DNA from: Neoscytalidium dimidiatum
Lineage: Eukaryota; Ascomycota; Dothideomycetes; Botryosphaeriales; Botryosphaeriaceae
Direction of reading: 5' to 3'
Assembly: GCA_037367355.1 (NCBI GenBank)
Contig: CM074699.1
Span: 2,170,001-2,234,000 of the forward strand
Length of the DNA stretch: 64,000 nucleotides
Part shown: piece by piece, positions 12,101-22,517 of the stretch
How positions within the stretch are numbered: the stretch's first letter is position 1
Layout: each line of letters starts with the position of its first letter
The notes under the pieces: model-generated
The model's input: only the letters and a program-made list of their open reading frames with translations
What the model was told of the DNA's origin: nothing
Databases searched by the model: none
Position numbers and translations under genes: made by a program

Positions 12101-13858
12101 GTGCATGAACAACAAGCTTCCGACACTGAGAGTAGAGCAACCTCTTACGATCAGGAGCCTAAGGGATTCTTCGGGCCTGATGGTCGTCTCTCCTCCCAAA
12201 AACGCCGCACTGGTTTGCGTTCACAGCACTTTTCCCCGCCCCCAAGCTCCCAGAAGTCAAAACGCCCACCAGCTGGAACAGTTTCGAGCCTGCCTTTCCC
12301 CTCTGTCAAAGCTCCCCGCTTCGGTCTGATACAAGAAGAACTCGCGCACAAGCCTTTCCAACTCCTCATCGCCGTCATTTTCCTCAACAAGACTAAGGGC
12401 ACCCATGCTATTCCGAAGTTCCGCGAATTCGTTGCTCGCTATCCAACACCGGACGAGCTCGCACACGCGAATTTACTTGATGTCATCTCGATGATCCGCA
12501 CGCTCGGCTTGTACAATACGCGCGCAAATACGCTCATCGAATTCGCCAAGCGCTGGCTGAACGACCCGCCCCAATTCGATCGGCGCTATCGCACCATTAA
12601 TTACCCCTTCAAGGGCGCGCAGAGAGACATCAAGCCCGGCGAGATCCTGGACGATGCGGACCCGAGGTTGGCAGCGTTCGAAGTGGGGCATCTGCCTGGG
12701 GTCGGCGCATACGCGCTGGATAGCTGGCGGGTCTTCTGCCGCGATGTGCTGAGAGGCGTGGCGCTGGATTGGAATGGTTCGGGCGTTGGGGATGAAGGGT
12801 TCGAGCCGGAGTGGAAGAGAGTCAGGCCGAGTGATAAGGAGTTGAGGGCGTTTTTGAGGTGGATGTGGCTGAGGGAAGGCTGGGTCTGGGATCCGGATAC
12901 GGGAAAGAAGAGGCTGGCGAAGAGTGAGGAGGTGACGGATGCTGTGGAGCATTGGAGGTGGGATCAAGAGGCAGGGGAGGAGGTGTGGGTGGACAGGACA
13001 GCAGTAGGTGGGAAAGATGTTGGCGAAGATGATCCAGACGAGGCGGAGGCATCATCCGTACAGGAGAACGGTTATCGCGGCTCGGTTGAGGATGATGAAG
13101 ATGCTGGCTCCTCGGCCGATGACGAAGCAGAGAAAGACGAAAGGTCTTCTGCTTCTTCTCAACAAGTCGAAATGGTCGACGATGAGTACGAAAGCAGTGA
13201 TCCAGTCGCCACTCAGCTCGCCCGTGAGGTAAGCCTGTCGCAAGCCCGCTCCAAGTTACAGGTTCCTGCTACCCAGCCTCATGGCTCTGCTTCCCCGGCA
13301 AGCGTTGCTGCCGTCGTGGGTGACGACGACCAAGAGGATAATGCAACCACGGAAAAAGCAACGGATAGCGAGGACGATGATGATAAGAACGGTCCGAACT
13401 CTTATCTAGAGGGCGTCGCACAGTTATACAGGCGAGCAGAGAAGAAGGCGAAATGGTATTTTTCGGGGACCGTAGAGGAGACGCCGCCGCCGGAAAGCCC
13501 TGGAGCCAGACCGACGAGTGAGGCTCGGGAAACATATGAGGACTCGGAGCCAATCGAGTATTGTAGCGACGATGAGGGTGATGACAACGAAGACGGAGAT
13601 GTGGAAATGGGGGAGGCTGAGAGCGTGGTTGGTGGTGTCCGAGAGGCAAGTCCTGAGCTTTGAGAACCTTATTTATACTACTATCTTCCACGGATCTCGT
13701 CTTCGACTGATTCGTGTATCCGAAATTTTTAGGCCTTGGATGATGAGGAACTGGATGCGATTGTCAACAAAGTTTTGGGGGACATGAACATAGTCACCCC
13801 GCGACGAGATGCCGACGAGGCAGGGGAAGGGAAGGGAAAGGGTTGTGTAGTCATGTAA
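9196..13858 (+). CDS. MBD4-like HhH-GPD DNA glycosylase with giant acidic N-terminal region
   Basis: Proposed exons are 9196-11509, 11640-13645 and 13733-13858 (about 1481 aa). The first roughly 990 residues are disordered, Ser/Asp/Glu-rich, with ESE and DEDA repeats. Around residues 1007-1190 sits a helix-hairpin-helix glycosylase domain: it begins KPFQLLIAVIFLNKT, has the hairpin LPGVGAYALDSW near 1123, and SDKEL with the candidate catalytic Asp near 1170, followed by FLRWMW. This matches the order in vertebrate MBD4 (G/T and G/U mismatch repair), but no methyl-CpG-binding domain is visible. The reading frame is broken by a perfect 130-bp tandem duplication; without splicing, translation stops at 11643 before the catalytic domain. 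Removing 11510-11639 restores it. A GC-AG intron (13646-13732, GCAAGT...TTTTTAG) would replace the stop at 13661-13663 by an in-phase exon ending GKGCVVM. If that intron is not used, the protein ends at 13663. The domain call is strong; both introns are inferred. Confidence 0.8.
10021..10056 (+). repeat. Four 9-bp repeats coding for ESE units
   Basis: The unit tccgaggaa is present four times without change inside the glycosylase gene and encodes an acidic Ser-Glu-Glu run. It is in frame and could vary in length between strains. Confidence 0.9.
11477..11736 (+). repeat. Perfect 130-bp tandem duplication inside the glycosylase gene
   Basis: Bases 11477-11606 are repeated exactly as 11607-11736. 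The period of 130 is not a multiple of three, so the second copy shifts the frame. Each copy contains tttctttag followed by gtgatg (junctions after 11509 and 11639), that is, a pyrimidine-rich AG next to GT. Splicing 11510-11639 would erase one whole copy and restore the frame. Confidence 0.95.
11798..11857 (+). repeat. Five 12-bp repeats coding for DEDA units
   Basis: Near-identical units gatgagga(c/t)gcc encode repeated Asp-Glu-Asp-Ala directly after the 130-bp duplication. Together they mark this part of the gene as prone to replication slippage. Confidence 0.9.
13646..13732 (+). other. Proposed GC-AG intron near the end of the glycosylase gene
   Basis: The donor is GAG|GCAAGT, the consensus of the rare GC donor class. 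CTGAT stands about 20 bp before the acceptor TTTTTAG. Both junctions fall between codons of the same frame. The downstream 41-codon exon is open, acidic like the preceding protein, and ends in TAA at 13856-13858. Confidence 0.55.
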
Positions 13859-14225
13859 TGAGACAGATGGCACAAAAGAGGGGGTTGATTATTCGTCAGG
13901 GCTATGAGTAGGTGGCAAGTGGAGTAACGGCTCTACTTGTGTAATGGAGGCATGCAAGGAAATATTCAAATAGGGGCCAACACCAAGTTTTGGATAGCAG
14001 TCCCGGAAGCAGGCACTCCCCTTGTTCAGTCTACGTAATATGATTCAGTCTATGCCACATCGACCTTCCCAGAAGGCTTCAATAATAGGAGAAAATTACA
14101 GCTCCGTGATGACTCAGTATAGCAGCAAATGGCCAGCCGTACAGGTTCAATTACACGGTAAGCTTGCACCTTTTGGGCAATCGATATGGCTACGCACGCT
14201 CCGCTCTCTACTTTTCCGACGATTA
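13859..14225. other. Non-coding gap between convergent genes
   Basis: This 367-bp stretch separates the 3' ends of the glycosylase gene and the 7-TM gene. I see no coding signal; it should hold both 3' untranslated regions. Confidence 0.6.
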
Positions 14226-15631
14226 CTACCAATTTCTCAGATTCAACCAATGAACCACTCTTCTTTGTGCGCCCACTGCACGCGTTCTATCTCTTACCAA
14301 ATGAGAGCTATCTTCGGCTTGATAATTCTTATCTGAATGCCTCACAGGCGCTACTTCACTTCCTGTGGCCTTCCCTTCTTTACCGTTTTTAGGCTGTTCA
14401 GCACCCCTCTGTCCTCCTTCCTCCTCCACCCCGCTCGCGACGTCCACAGCGTCCTCCCCGCTGCTGCTCCCCGTCGTCCCCCCCAGGTCATCGATGGTGC
14501 GCGCCTTGCTCTTCGCGTGGTCGGTGCGGAGGCGACCGATGTTGATGACGTCGGTCCCTCCTCCCACTCCCGTCGGATAGCCTGTTCCTGTGCTGTAGAA
14601 GTTGCCACTGGGGTCGTCATCGCAGTTCATGCCGAGCGAGGCGCGCACGACCTTAGCGATCAGGTCGGCGAGCGACATCTCGATCGAGAGCTCGAGGACG
14701 TAGGCGAGCGGGTGGAATTGCACGTAGACGAAGAGGTTCTTGAAGAACATGGAGAGGATGATGGCGATCTGTTCGTTATTCTTCCCCTCCCCGCTTCGGG
14801 AGGAGGAAGCGTGGGGCAGATCAGTTACCGGGCTACTTACATGTCTGGACTGCGGGGGGAGGGGGGGAGAAAAAAAAAAAAGGAAGAAGAACTCACGTCC
14901 ATGAATATGGAGACGATGGCCATAGCGACGTTGGTATGGAAGAGTGCCGTATATTTGTGCAGGCCGTTGGCAATGAGATCGCGGCGGACCATGTGGAGGA
15001 AGTAAAAGTTGAGAGCGGCGTCGATGAGTAGGAAGAGCACCTTCTCGACCCGGTCCCAGATGTGATTGACGTGCACGTACGTCTCCGAGCGCTGCAGCTG
15101 CGCCGGCATCCAGATGCAAAAAACACTGACGTTGATGATGCCCACGTAGAGGCCGACGACCCACTTCATATTGCGCACACGGCGTTTGTCCGGGGCCAGC
15201 AGCCCGACGCGGTTGACGATGATTTGCAGGATCACTTGGATCTGGATGACCCAGAGTACGAGGACGAAGAAGTAAAATTCGAAGCTGTAGGTGCCCCAAG
15301 TCAGTTTGAAACTCTCGATTGAGCCTCTTCGACACTGTCTTGTACCAACGAGATTCTTTCCGTACGCTCACCTTGGTGGAATATAGCTCATCGTGTAAAA
15401 CCAGCTTATGAAACTGATGATGACGCTCGCAATCAATTCGGCCCATATCATGAAGACGTAGGAAGATATGCGCTTGGTACGTCTCCTCGTGTGTAGAGTC
15501 TGCTTGATGGCCGTGCCGGAGGCGAATATAGCCCATCCCAAAGTTATACCCCACACGATGCTTACAACAGCAATCTCAGAGGGGGACACTTCGTATCTCT
15601 TCCACCACGATGGGACGAGAGTGCCCGTCAT
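14226..15631 (-). CDS. Seven-transmembrane fungal integral membrane protein of unknown function
   Basis: Exons 15631-15372, 15284-14897 and 14768-14226 give about 396 aa. Intron 15285-15371 has GTGAGC...CTACAG with CTGAC branch; intron 14769-14896 has GTGAGT...AACAG. Seven hydrophobic segments can be followed, from VSIVWGITLGWAIF through the last helix at FVYVQFHPLAYVLELS. The stretch HKYTALFHTN before helix 6 and EMSLADLIAKVVR after helix 7 resemble a family widespread in ascomycetes and known only as hypothetical membrane proteins with a GPCR-like topology. The cytoplasmic tail after about residue 280 is disordered and rich in Gly, Glu and Lys. I see no G-protein motif or enzyme signature. 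A further small intron in the tail cannot be excluded, so the last residues are uncertain. Confidence 0.78.
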
Positions 15632-17581
15632 TGTGTCGGAGTATCAGCAGCTCGACAGATGTTCGGATGGGGTCCAACTGGGAAGGAGAAGAGAAACGCG
15701 GAGGACTGCAGAGGGGCCGCTACTATAGCTGCTATACGGGACATGGAAAGAATGTTGTCTTAAACCTAAGACAATCTTACCGTAGTGGCGATGAGAGCTC
15801 GCGAGTACCGCCGCTCGCGTCAAGAATTGCAGCTTGATGCGAAATAACATCAAGCGAACGGGGGTGCAGAGGGTTGACCTACCAGGGTATTTGATGGTTG
15901 ATTATAGAGACGCCATGTCAGCAGCATCATTGTTCAACGGCAAGATAGGATGAGGCGCAGCACATACCTCGAAATGAAACCAGTCCCGCATATAAATGAA
16001 GTATTGACTTCCAAGCACGAGGATCAAGCTTTACAAGTGCAGCTTGGATACCTATTGGCACTTGGCATAATGTCTTTTATGTCCGAAACAGTAGTTGGTA
16101 ACGCTTTGGTTTCATAGCCTTCGGTGCGTAGAACGGGAGGGGGCAAGAGTATCAGTGCTTGCGCTCAATGAAAGTAGGATGATGATTTTATAATATAAAA
16201 GTTCTGCTCTGGCACATTAAATTTGGGGTATCAGTGGGCTGATAGAGAAGAAAAAACGGTGCAGATAGAGGAAATGCACGACGAACTCTAGCGATGAATC
16301 GGTGGCACAAGCCTCGGGTCAACCTCTTCATGCGGTCTATTCCTTTTTTTTTTTTTCCCATTAGCTACATCATCGCGCCGTTCACAGGGCACGATCTGTA
16401 GAATATTATTTTAAGGGAATTTCTGAAACTTTCGCCGACTCCCTTGTCTGTTTTCCGATCTGCCTTTGATACAAGCTATCAAGAACAATTGTACATGAAG
16501 TATTGTCGAGTCAGCACCCCTCATAGTACCTATGGCGTTATAATATGGCGTTACAAAAGAGAAGGAAGAAACCCCTGACCTCAAAATTCTAGCTCTTGTC
16601 GACGAACCAAAAAAGAAAAAAGAGAGGAGTGGGGGAAGGAAGGGGGGGGGATTTAATCTAATGACAAGACCGAAAAAAAAAAGACGATCCCCGACGATTG
16701 AAGGCTAATCAAGCACCCAATTAGTGACTCGGCACATAGTTTTATTCATTGCGTTCTTTCAAACGTCTCATGGCATACTCTAGCTTCGAGTTGAGAGTTG
16801 GTGCCAAGACGTGCCTGTAAGTAAGGTTCAGGGCGAAGAAGCAGTGAGGAAGGTCGATCTCTTAAGACTTCCGTTCCCGGCAGGTGGGACGAGCGGAGAA
16901 ACAAAAGTGCGCCTGAACAACGATGGAACGACGGCTGAGTGGTGCGCCGATGACGCTGCATTGGCAGAGCTGCAAGTGACATCATCACCTCACGGGGTAA
17001 TTTCAGACGCAGGAGGTAGCGGGCATTCCCTGGCAGCAGTCGTCATGGCAGCTGAAAACAACTGGGTTTAGCGTCATGAGAGAGCAAAAACGCAAAATAA
17101 AATAAAATAGAGAGTGTAGACGAATGAGTCGCTGGCAGACTATTCTGTGCATGGGCCTCGGAGCAAAAGGTAAGAATGGAACCTGCTCATTATTATCCAG
17201 AGTCGAGCAGTGCTGCGTCCTGGCGCCGAGTTGTTGTTGACGAAAGCTACTGCACTTCCCATGGTTGCACCGCTAAGAATCTTCGATTCCAGGACTTCAC
17301 CTTCCATTTATTTTACTACTTCGATTGTGGGAGTAGCTCAGACGTGGGCAAAGTGTGCGGCCGCCAAATAATCAAAACGAGTAGAACGACTTCGTAGGAA
17401 ATGAAATTTTGTTATATACAAGTTCCCTACCTGAGTATGTAGATTCAGTTCTTTTGGAGGGATTTCCAGTTACTATGATAACTCTGTGTTATACCAAAGA
17501 GCTGACGCCGTGTAATGCTAAACTACAAGAGATGCGCCGAGAGGTTTGATCGATTTTATTTCCCCTTCTCTTGTCCTGAGC
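15632..17581. other. Non-coding interval, AT-richer, with homopolymer runs
   Basis: About 1.95 kb without a supportable gene. It contains poly-T and poly-A/G runs near 16345, 16610-16680 and 17090. Short open frames near 16746-17071 looked briefly like spliced exons but the linking intron would be only 24 bp, so I rejected them. It should include the promoter of the 7-TM gene and the 3' end of the next minus-strand gene. Confidence 0.5.
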
Positions 17582-18066
17582 CTACGTTAGCGCGGTGTGT
17601 TGGGGATGACAATAGAGTACGGTCCTACTACCGTAGTGCGCAGCATTCCACGCCTTCTCAGCAGCTGCGGGGACTGAGGCCTGCAGGCGGTACGAGTAAG
17701 CGGGTGTACCAAAGCCGTGGGTTTCCGAACGTACCTCTCCCGGCCTTTGAGAAGCAATACTCTCCTGGAATGCTTTGGAAGTCACGTCTGCAGCTATCAG
17801 CCTGCGGATTACCGTAGCTGAGCAGGTGGCATACCTGTTGGCCCCTGTCGCGGTGACTCAACATTGTTTGGATCGCCTCTTTTGGTGGCCGCAGCCGGGG
17901 TGTGAGTTGGAGCTCCTCCACCAGCAGACCACCTGTCTCCGATGTTTTGGGCGCCAGGAGTCTCAAAGACATTGCTCTTGTTGCCACTGAACTTTGGCAC
18001 GAGGTACAGGACGCCTACGGTTGCGCCAACTGCCCAAACAGCCTTGTTTCTGAGAAACTTGGCCAT
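17582..18066 (-). CDS. Small membrane-anchored protein, probably mitochondrial, unknown function
   Basis: Exons 18066-17835, 17787-17735 and 17680-17582 give about 127 aa. Intron 17788-17834 has GTATGC...GCTGCAG with a CTGAT branch. Intron 17681-17734 has GTACGT...CTGCAG and is 54 bp with no stop codon, so retaining it would only add 18 residues. The start at 18066 gives MAKFLRNKAVWAVGATVG, a short basic end followed by one hydrophobic segment, typical of inner-membrane anchored proteins. After it come SGNKSNVFETPGAQNI and a Gly/Pro/Thr-rich tail with ASQRPGE. Similar small ascomycete proteins exist but none has a role that I know. The last exon could be shortened by a further splice, so the C-terminus is uncertain. 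Confidence 0.65.
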
Positions 18067-18837
18067 GTTGAGGAATGATGAGGTTTCGGAAGGTGGATGA
18101 GCAGCAAGGTGCTGAAGGGTTGTCGCAGGTTCTGTGAGTGAACTAATTAGCACGGCAAGTATAATGATAATATAGGAGCAAAGGACACGAAACCCACCCG
18201 GGGAGCTGGAAAGAGATGAGAAGATTAGACGGAAGTGAAATTTGGACAGAAACGAAGCGCATTTGCTGCGAGCGTGCCGCTGATATCATTCTTCCTGCGA
18301 GGGATGCATGGTGCATGCCATTGCACAGCGCTACTTCCACACGTCATACACACGAGTAGCGCATCGCACCGCACCGCGGTCAGTAATGGAAGCGATGCCA
18401 GCTAACCGGGTTCGACAGAGAGGCGGGTGGATCCCAAACGTCGGTCGGCAAAGCAGTTCCATCTACGCGAGGCGCGCTGCTGCCTCAACGCCGGAAGAGG
18501 CAGAGCACATCGATGTGTTTTGCTTTCTGCCTTCGTCCCGGCAGCCGCTGATCCCTGCCGACGCTCGCGGGCCGGAGAGACGAGCACTAATCGGCCCGGA
18601 GAAACCGTGGCACCGGTAGGGCTGGATCGGGAAATTGGGGAGGTGGACATGTGTCGTCAATTGCGCACCGGAAAGCCGCAGCCCTCGCATCTCGTCCCGC
18701 ATCCTTCGACCTCGCCCATCCGCTCTTTCTCCCGCGCAACTGCACCGCCCACCCGAGTCTCTCGTTCTGCATGCGCTGTTCCGCTCGCGCAACCCCCTGG
18801 CCCGGCGTGGTGAAATAGGAGGAGACAAGCAGCAGCC
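18067..18837. other. Divergent promoter region
   Basis: This 771-bp interval lies between the starts of the small membrane protein (-) and the EXS protein (+). Open frames on both strands overlap each other and have no recognisable domain. I see no clear TATA box. Confidence 0.5.
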
Positions 18838-20268
18838 ATGGACGGAGATCCGCACGTCGAGCCCGAGCTGGACTCGTTTACGCGCTGGCTTCCTCTGCCC
18901 TACCGTGTTGCCTTGATAATAGTCCTGGGTTGGTTGTGAGCGCTGGCAACAATTTGGCCCGTCCTGTTTATGCTGATTCCACCTGCAGGTGTCTGGGCAT
19001 GGGGAGCCAATCTCCACTATCTGTACCTGATTCGCATTGTATGTCGCCCTCTGCTCCCAACACATCGCGCAATGCGCCTCCCATGCTCATGATGTATACA
19101 GGATGTCCCGTCCTTGATTCGATACCCAGCACGCCCCTCAGCGACCCATCCGCCCCACCATCTCTCGACCTACCGCCTCGCGACGCTACTCACTATCCCG
19201 CTCGCTCTCTCCCTGCTCCTCTTCTGGCTCACCACCCATGGTGATCCCGCGCGTGTCGTGGATTGGGAGATATTGCCGAACCTGTACTTGGTCGTAATGG
19301 TCCTTTGTATAGTGCTCCCGTGGCATTCGCTGTCGCGGTCAGGCCGGTTCCGCTTCATGTCCACGCTCAAGCGCATCAGCGTCGGGGGCATCGCAGAGGC
19401 GCAGGACGGGAAATTCGGCGACATCCTCATGGCCGATGCGCTGACATCGTACGCCAAGGTGCTGGGCGACCTGTTCGTCACGCTCTGCATGATGTTCTCC
19501 TCGACCAGGCACTCGACCGGCAAACCTGAGCGCAGCTGTGGCGGCACCTTCTGGGTCCCCTTCATCATCGCAATTCCCAGTTTGATCCGGCTGCGCCAGT
19601 GTCTGATCGAATATCTGCGCGTGCGCCGCAGCAACGCCCGCAGCGGGACCGTCGGCGCTCATGGCTGGGGCGGTCAGCATCTGGCCAACGCCCTCAAGTA
19701 CTCCAGCGCCTTTCCTGTCATCATCCTCAGTGCCATGCAGCGCGGTTACGATCCGGCCAACTTCGGCATGTCCGAAGCGGGCCTCTTTCGCCTCTGGCTT
19801 GTTGCTGTGCTGGCCAATTCTTTCTACTCCTTCTACTGGGACGTCGCCAAGGATTGGGATCTCACACTCTTCTCCGCCGAGCGCAGCAACCCTGAGCATC
19901 CCTGGGGCTTGCGCCGTCACCGTTACTTTCACGCCAAGGAGATGTATTATACGGCCATCGTTGTCGACTTCTTCCTCAGATGCACCTGGAGCATCAAGCT
20001 CAGCCCGCATCTCGATCACTTCAATGATCTGGAAGGCGGGATTTTCATGATGCAGTTTTTGGAGGTGTTTAGGAGATGGATCTGGATTTTCTTCAGAGTT
20101 GAAACCGAGTGGGGTAAGTGCTGTTCACAAATGCCTAACTTTGAGAGAGACGAACGAGACTGACGTTGGCAAATCATAGTTCGTAATAATCGCGGCCCGG
20201 CGCCTGATGACATTCTTCTTGGCGATTTCCACCATCAGAATGGTCACAAATTCGATGACGAGGACTAG
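18838..20268 (+). CDS. erd1: EXS-domain protein, Erd1-like (Golgi retention/phosphate handling)
   Basis: Exons 18838-18928, 18989-19038, 19102-20113 and 20180-20268 give about 413 aa. Introns of 60, 63 and 66 bp end in CTGCAG, ATACAG and CATAG. The joined protein reads ...VLGVWAWGANLHYLYL, then DVPSLIRYP, which fits the N-terminus of the Erd1 family. The EXS region covers most of the rest, with LPWHSLSRSGRFRFM, the FGDILMADALTSY stretch, SFYSFYWDVAKDWDLT and DFFLRCTWSIKLSPH. Several hydrophobic helices are present. Yeast Erd1 acts in the Golgi, where it is needed to retain ER proteins and recycle glycosyltransferases and phosphate. The C-terminal tail is short, charged and ends in FDDED. Its downstream neighbour, in the opposite direction, is the ER protein RAMP4; I infer only proximity. 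Confidence 0.88.
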
Positions 20269-20935
20269 CAAGTGTATTGGGCGGCATTTATCTTCTGCTG
20301 TGTGAAAATTTGCATAGGGGACGAGGAGTCCCTTCTGGCGTCTGGATGGATTTGTCTTTATAGAGGTGTTTTTTTCGTGTTGTGATACCAGGGGTGTGGA
20401 TACCAAGTAGTCGGGTGAGAGGACCATTTGTTTTCCCCCACCGGGCGGGCAAGGCTGTATTCTCAAATACCACGCATGCAATTTTATCAATGGTGCGTCG
20501 TTGAGGCGTAGACTTGAGCAATTGATGCTCTCCAGAACTTTTGATATCCCGCACTACCGACTACGGTCGATACGAGGAATCTATGTGAAAAGAAAAAAAA
20601 AACAAAGAAAAAGGAATCACCCTTTGCTTGAATGGCCCGAGACTCCGCTGATCCTAAGAAAAGAAAAAAAAAAAACAGAATACACACTGAAAAAGGAATG
20701 AATGATCCCGCCGTAACCTTCGACGTGGTTAATTCCAGCAGGTGGAACGAACGCTAATATCCACTCGTTCGCGATCTTTTCCTTTCCTTAGGGTATCGAA
20801 AGCTCTCTCTCTCTCTTCCTCTCTCTCTCCCTCACTCGACCGCTATCGTCTTCCCGTTCTTCGAACTCGAGACTTCGCTGTGCACCGCCACCTACTAAAG
20901 GATTGCTTTATAGAACGCCAGGGGTTGGCCTGCGT
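20269..20935. other. Non-coding gap between convergent genes
   Basis: No coding signal is seen in this 667-bp gap. It holds the 3' ends of the EXS gene and the RAMP4 gene and has A-rich runs near 20590 and 20660 and a CT-rich tract near 20805-20835. Confidence 0.6.
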
Positions 20936-21418
20936 TTAGAAGAACAGGCGCAGGAGCTCGAAGATGACGCCGCCGCAGAGGATGAAGGCGAGGACGGCTA
21001 TGAGACGAGGATGTCAGCATACAGTGTTTTCCGTGGCCGAAACATGTGTACGCTAGGATACGGGCCGCAGTATCTTCCTAAGGTGGGATGGTGAAGTGGG
21101 AGTGACGGTAGGGAATCGCAGCGCGCATACCAATCCAACCCTTGCTGATCGGGCTCTTGTGCGCCTCCTGCTTCTTCACGGCCGCCTGCGGTTTGCCGCG
21201 CTTGGCAGCCTCGGACTTGGCGAAGCGCTCGTTGGCGAGGCGCTGCTGCGGGGTTTGGGCCTGTGAAGTGCGAAGCGGCGCGCGACGTCAGCGGGTGTTG
21301 GCTGTGGAGGGAAGGGCTGGAAGATCGGAGGGATTGGTGCGGGGGGTGGGGAAAGAGGAAGGGATTATTGGGATGTAGAGGCCATGCGGACGGTGTGGTG
21401 TATGTGCGCGCGTACCAT
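20936..21418 (-). CDS. ysy6: Stress-associated ER protein RAMP4/SERP1 (yeast Ysy6)
   Basis: Exons 21418-21416, 21260-21131 and 20997-20936 give 64 aa. The first coding exon is the ATG alone: ATG|GTACGC, then a 155-bp intron ending CTTCACAG, then GCC CAA ACC. The second intron (20998-21130) has GTATGC...CTCATAG. The product begins MAQTPQQRLANERFAKSEA, continues with a Lys-rich linker to HKSPISKGWI, and ends in a single hydrophobic helix AVLAFILCGGVIFELLRLFF. This is the RAMP4 layout: a cytosolic basic part and a tail anchor in the ER membrane. RAMP4 sits at the Sec61 translocon and stabilises membrane proteins under stress. Length and motif agree with the family, so the call is strong despite the tiny exons. 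Confidence 0.92.
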
Positions 21419-21884
21419 TGTGGTCGGAGGAGCTGGGGTAATTAGTTTGTGCTGGTGTTGCTTGGTGGTGGGGAGAGGGTGCGGCGAGGGCGCGCGGAAG
21501 TGGCTTCAAGGGAGCTGCGGTGGTTCGCGAGTGGGCCTGAAAGTTTCGGAGCCGTAGTCTCGCAGACAAGGTGTTTCAATGCGTCTCGGTGGTTTTCAAA
21601 TAACTCAAATAGTGCGGGTGGCGGTGGTTTTCGCGCAGGTCGCGGTCGATTAATGTGGCTACGTTGATCTTGGATGCGGAGATAGAGAGTCGACGGGGGA
21701 GCTTCAATTCCCGCGAACGCACCATTTTATTGCAGCTCCGCCAAAGACCACGTTGCCTGACAATCGCGCGCCCCTTCTTCGCCAACCGCGACCGAAACGC
21801 CAACATCTCGCCAGTCATCTTGGAGGAGTCATCTCTTCCATTGCAAGGCTGCCTGGAGGGTATCCAGATAGTTGGAAGACTCCC
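21419..21884. other. Divergent promoter region
   Basis: This 466-bp stretch separates the starts of the RAMP4 gene (-) and the small mitochondrial protein gene (+). No recognisable motif or coding signal stands out. Confidence 0.5.
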
Positions 21885-22517
21885 ATGATCGGCACCTCCG
21901 CCGCCGCAGGGTCGCGCATCATGGCCAGCCTGTCGTCCCGTCGCACCACCGCCACCCTCGTCGCTGCAGCCACTAGAGGTGCGCCGCGGATTGCTGTTGG
22001 GCCTCGCAGGAAGTTCGCTTCGTACCAACCTCCGAATCCTCCTAAGCAGGAGAAATCTTCCACGTATACCAATACCCAAGTAAGCTGGCCTGACCCGGCG
22101 ACTTCATGACCGCACACACTCTCAGGCCTGTGTCATCCAAGGAAGTCGTCCATATACAATTCTATGGCGATCCTTTGAATCAAAGACGAGGAGCGGTTGC
22201 TGATATGTTCTTGCTTGCTCGCGCTACAGAGAGCTTTCTACCGCGATTTCGGTGCCCCGGTCGCAAAGGTCTTCCTCGGCGCGCTCGTCACTTATCAAGC
22301 GCTTTACTGGGGCTGGCTAAAGCTCGAGAGCTTGGAGACTAAGGAAGAGAAGAACGGTGTGTAGCCCATCTGCGTGCTAGGAAATGTTCCTACTTTTGCA
22401 AGATGTATACTGCGGTAAAGACTGGTCTGACGATATCCGGCATATATAGCGGAGATCGCATCATTAGAGGCCCAAGTAAGAGATCTGGCCAAGGACGGAA
22501 AGAAGGAGAGTAAGTGA
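21885..22517 (+). CDS. Small mitochondrial membrane protein, unknown function
   Basis: Exons 21885-22079, 22230-22356 and 22450-22517 give about 129 aa. Introns are 150 bp (GTAAGC...CTACAG, with CTGAT 27 bp upstream) and 93 bp (GTGTGT...TATATAG). The N-terminus is Arg/Ser/Ala-rich without acidic residues and passes RRKFASYQPP, as expected for a mitochondrial presequence. A second ATG at 21921 would also leave a good presequence. After it comes QRAFYRDFGAPVAKVFL, one hydrophobic helix around GALVTYQALYWGWL, and a charged helical tail rich in Glu and Lys ending in KKESK. I infer a single-pass inner-membrane protein. I cannot place it in a named complex. Confidence 0.72.

Noticed and set aside
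16746..17071. Possible small minus-strand gene starting MTTAARECPLPP with a tail LEYAMRRLKERNE
   Set aside because: The pieces look like protein, but joining the first two needs a 24-bp intron, below the working minimum, and the last two are out of phase with any good donor.
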